Shown in pieces: positions 48,311 through 64,000 of a DNA stretch of 64,000 bases. A program made the position numbers and the translations under genes. The first letter of the stretch is position 1, and each line of letters starts with the position of its first letter. The notes under the pieces were generated by a model that searched no databases, had not been told where the DNA came from, and was given only the letters and a program-made list of their open reading frames with translations. Where the stretch lies: the NCBI GenBank assembly GCA_026745465.1, contig JACYXH010000178.1:564608-628607 (forward strand). Reading direction: 5' to 3'. The DNA is from Lota lota. Its lineage: Eukaryota; Chordata; Actinopteri; Gadiformes; Lotidae.

Positions 48311-48372
48311 CCCCAGTATTATAGTATGGCCATCAAAATCCAGCAAACCCCCTAGGTTAACACACAACAATT

Positions 48373-49174
48373 ATGTACTACAAGGACATGTTTGGCCTTT
48401 GCTTAACGCAGGTGAGTGAGAATTAAGTGTTATTTTTCCCAAAAACAAAGCAAAGATATGCCTATAGTTAAATGTCAAACGAAATATATTTCATTCAATG
48501 GATTGTGTTATAGTGTACGTTTTTCAATTTCAACCTTAAACCAATGCAATATGTTTTCACACAGTACATAATCTGTATTTACATGTTCCTTGCCTTTACA
48601 GATTCTGGTACTGGGCGTTTTATTTGTGACTGTGCGGACGTCCTCGTTACCATGCTATGATGAAAGCCAGCTGGAAGAAAAAGCTCAGAAAAAGCTCAAA
48701 CACCAGCCTTTGGGCCCAGAACCAAAGGCGACCCCGTCTAAATGCCCGGTCGGACTCTACGCGGGTTTAGGCAAATCTCTGAACGACCGCTCCATCTCCC
48801 CCTGGCGATTCGTGTAAGTCATAGGCTTCCGTTGCCGTTGCCTCGCTTCACTCTCACAACTGAACGAATGGCTGGCTGCATGGGTGGCGCAGACATGTTA
48901 TTGACGTGGTTTTCAACCTTTCTCCTGCAGGTATGAAACGAAAAAGGACCGGTTCCCGTCGACAATTGCTGTAGCTCAGTGTCTGTGCGAGGGCTGTATC
49001 ACGATCAAACACGAGGATAATACGCCAACAGAGGATTTCACCTATAACTCCGTGGCGATAACGCAGAGCAAGCTATTCCTGAATAAGGAGCTGTGCGAAG
49101 ATGGAAGGAGATACCGGCTTGTCCCACACTACGAACCGGTTGCCGTTGGATGCACTTGCGCAAAACCGAGTTAA
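48373..49174 (+). CDS. il17c: Interleukin 17C
   Basis: Secreted cytokine; the mammalian protein is made by epithelia and signals through IL17RE/IL17RA. Three exons: 48373-48411, 48602-48813 and 48931-49174, GT-AG, in phase, 164 aa. The N-terminus (FGLCLTQILVLGVLFVTVRT) is a signal peptide with cleavage probably near SSLPC. The mature part has SPWRFVYETKKDRFPSTIAV, the conserved W-R-Y/F core of the IL-17 fold, then QCLCEGC, LCEDGRRYRLVP and GCTCAKP at the C-terminus, giving the IL-17 cystine-knot cysteines. It directly follows zc3h18, matching the ZC3H18-IL17C order known from mammals. The TATA promoter and AU-rich 3' UTR suggest inducible, short-lived mRNA. Another IL-17 paralogue is unlikely given this position. 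Confidence 0.95.
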
Positions 49175-49520
49175 ATGCAATCAGTTGGATTCACTTTGTT
49201 GTGTTTGTTTTAAAATGCAATTTGACGTTTGATGGAGATTGTACCGGAGTCGTTATAGACCCCGTTTTTTTTTTATAATCGCCACCGTCATTATCTTTCC
49301 ATTTGAAGTTGACATGGTCCTGTCATCAAATACATACTGGTATACTATCATATAGTAGTAGGCTGTTATTAAGCCTATAACGTGAAGCTATGTAAATTAT
49401 TTATTAAAATATTTAATTGAAATTGTATTTAAGATATTTATTTGATTTGTTGTTATCGTTTGTAGTTGAATTTGGTAACATGGTTGTTAATTATGTAAAT
49501 AAAGTGCAAATAAGAAACAA
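49175..49520 (+). other. il17c: il17c 3' UTR with AU-rich element and poly(A) signal
   Basis: Several ATTTA motifs cluster at about 49396-49445 (TTATTTATT, ATATTTAATT, TATTTAAG, ATATTTATTTG). AATAAA lies at 49498-49503. AU-rich elements of this kind are known to destabilise cytokine mRNAs. Confidence 0.8.
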
Positions 49521-50254
49521 TGTCTTAACTTTCTTTTTGTGTTTGTAGGCCTAGCAAGTTGTTGGTTTAAAATGCACTGCTGTTTGACTTCTTAACCTGC
49601 TGTTAAGTTAAATCCCGTTTTTATTAGCTATAACTTAATACATATTTTAAGGCGTATATTTTTATATTTATATATTTTAAGGCGTTTTAACATTAGTCCA
49701 TGTAACATGTATTGTAGGTCTAATGCGTTATATATATATCCTATTATAGGATACAGTAGCTATATGGATAGATGCTTACTACTTCCCTTCACTTGACTTC
49801 CTCTCATATACGTATTCTGTTCACTTGGGGAAGAAGGGGGGATAACCCAGTTAAGTTGTGAACTTTCTTCTTTTTGAGTTTTGTTGCGGTTTGCAAACAA
49901 TTGTTCAGTACATTACCGAGGCCGCCACCGTCTGAACTGGAGTATGATTCAGGGATCCTGCCTTCTTCTCATAGAAAACAAAACACACAAACCAAAACAA
50001 GTCAAATCAAACTGACTAACTGTAGCTCAAAGTCTATATACCAATCTAGTGGTCTTTAGAAACTGAAAAACTAAATTCAAGCACTCATCCCCTGTTTGTT
50101 TACCATTGTGAACTTACTTCCGCGTTTCGGTGTCACGTTGAATGGAGTTTTGTGACGCAATATATACGCGCCATGTTTGCAATATCACAGCAGCGTGGCT
50201 AGGTGGTAAACAGTCTGGAATCGGCTTGCTGAAGACTGATGTGGTGTTCTGACA

Positions 50255-50262
50255 ATGGCGAC

Positions 50263-50266
<4 letters not shown>
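50255..50266 (+). promoter_or_regulatory. tango6: uORF overlapping the tango6 start codon
   Basis: ATGGCGACATGA encodes Met-Ala-Thr and stops. Its TGA overlaps the probable tango6 start in the sequence ATGA (start 50263-50265), an arrangement that can favour termination-reinitiation or lower initiation. Confidence 0.6.

Positions 50267-64000
<13,734 letters not shown>

Overview
The window is vertebrate nuclear DNA, almost certainly from a teleost fish. It has spliced genes with GT-AG introns, very long CA/GT and GA dinucleotide arrays, and several fish-type DNA transposons (hAT, Tc1 and short TIR elements). The proteins read as fish orthologues of known vertebrate genes. I cannot name the species from sequence alone.

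Layout. (1) About 2749-7457, minus strand: four exons of a thyrotropin-releasing-hormone receptor of the TRHR2 type, from the start codon to just before TM6. The last coding exon (TM6, TM7, tail) is not in the window and should lie beyond the left edge. A hAT transposon with an 8-bp target duplication sits in its third intron. (2) About 10.4-46.4 kb, plus strand: zc3h18, a nuclear CCCH zinc-finger RNA-processing factor, with 18 coding exons. Its introns hold most of the mobile DNA: two Tc1 copies, at least three hAT-like non-autonomous elements, and a 1.1-kb element built from alternating ACTAGT and GATATC palindromes. (3) 48373-49174, plus strand: il17c, a complete three-exon cytokine gene with a TATA box and an AU-rich 3' UTR. 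(4) 50263 to beyond the right edge, plus strand: tango6, 15 coding exons seen; the C-terminal exons lie outside.

The order trhr2 - zc3h18 - il17c fits the neighbourhood I recall for mammalian ZC3H18/IL17C (human 16q24, mouse chr 8); tango6 is on 16q in human but further away. The four genes do not form one pathway: the receptor senses a neuropeptide, zc3h18 links the cap-binding complex to RNA decay and export, il17c is an epithelial cytokine, and tango6 acts in the secretory/cytoplasmic system.

Most notable for follow-up: the palindrome-array element at 19049-20160, whose ACTAGT and GATATC sites alternate every 21-22 bp (two helical turns); the clustering of long dinucleotide arrays within about 30 nt downstream of 5' splice sites (six of nine); three tandem NAG acceptors and a candidate 9-nt microexon in zc3h18; a GGHP-repeat expansion in zc3h18; and a start-stop uORF overlapping the tango6 start codon.
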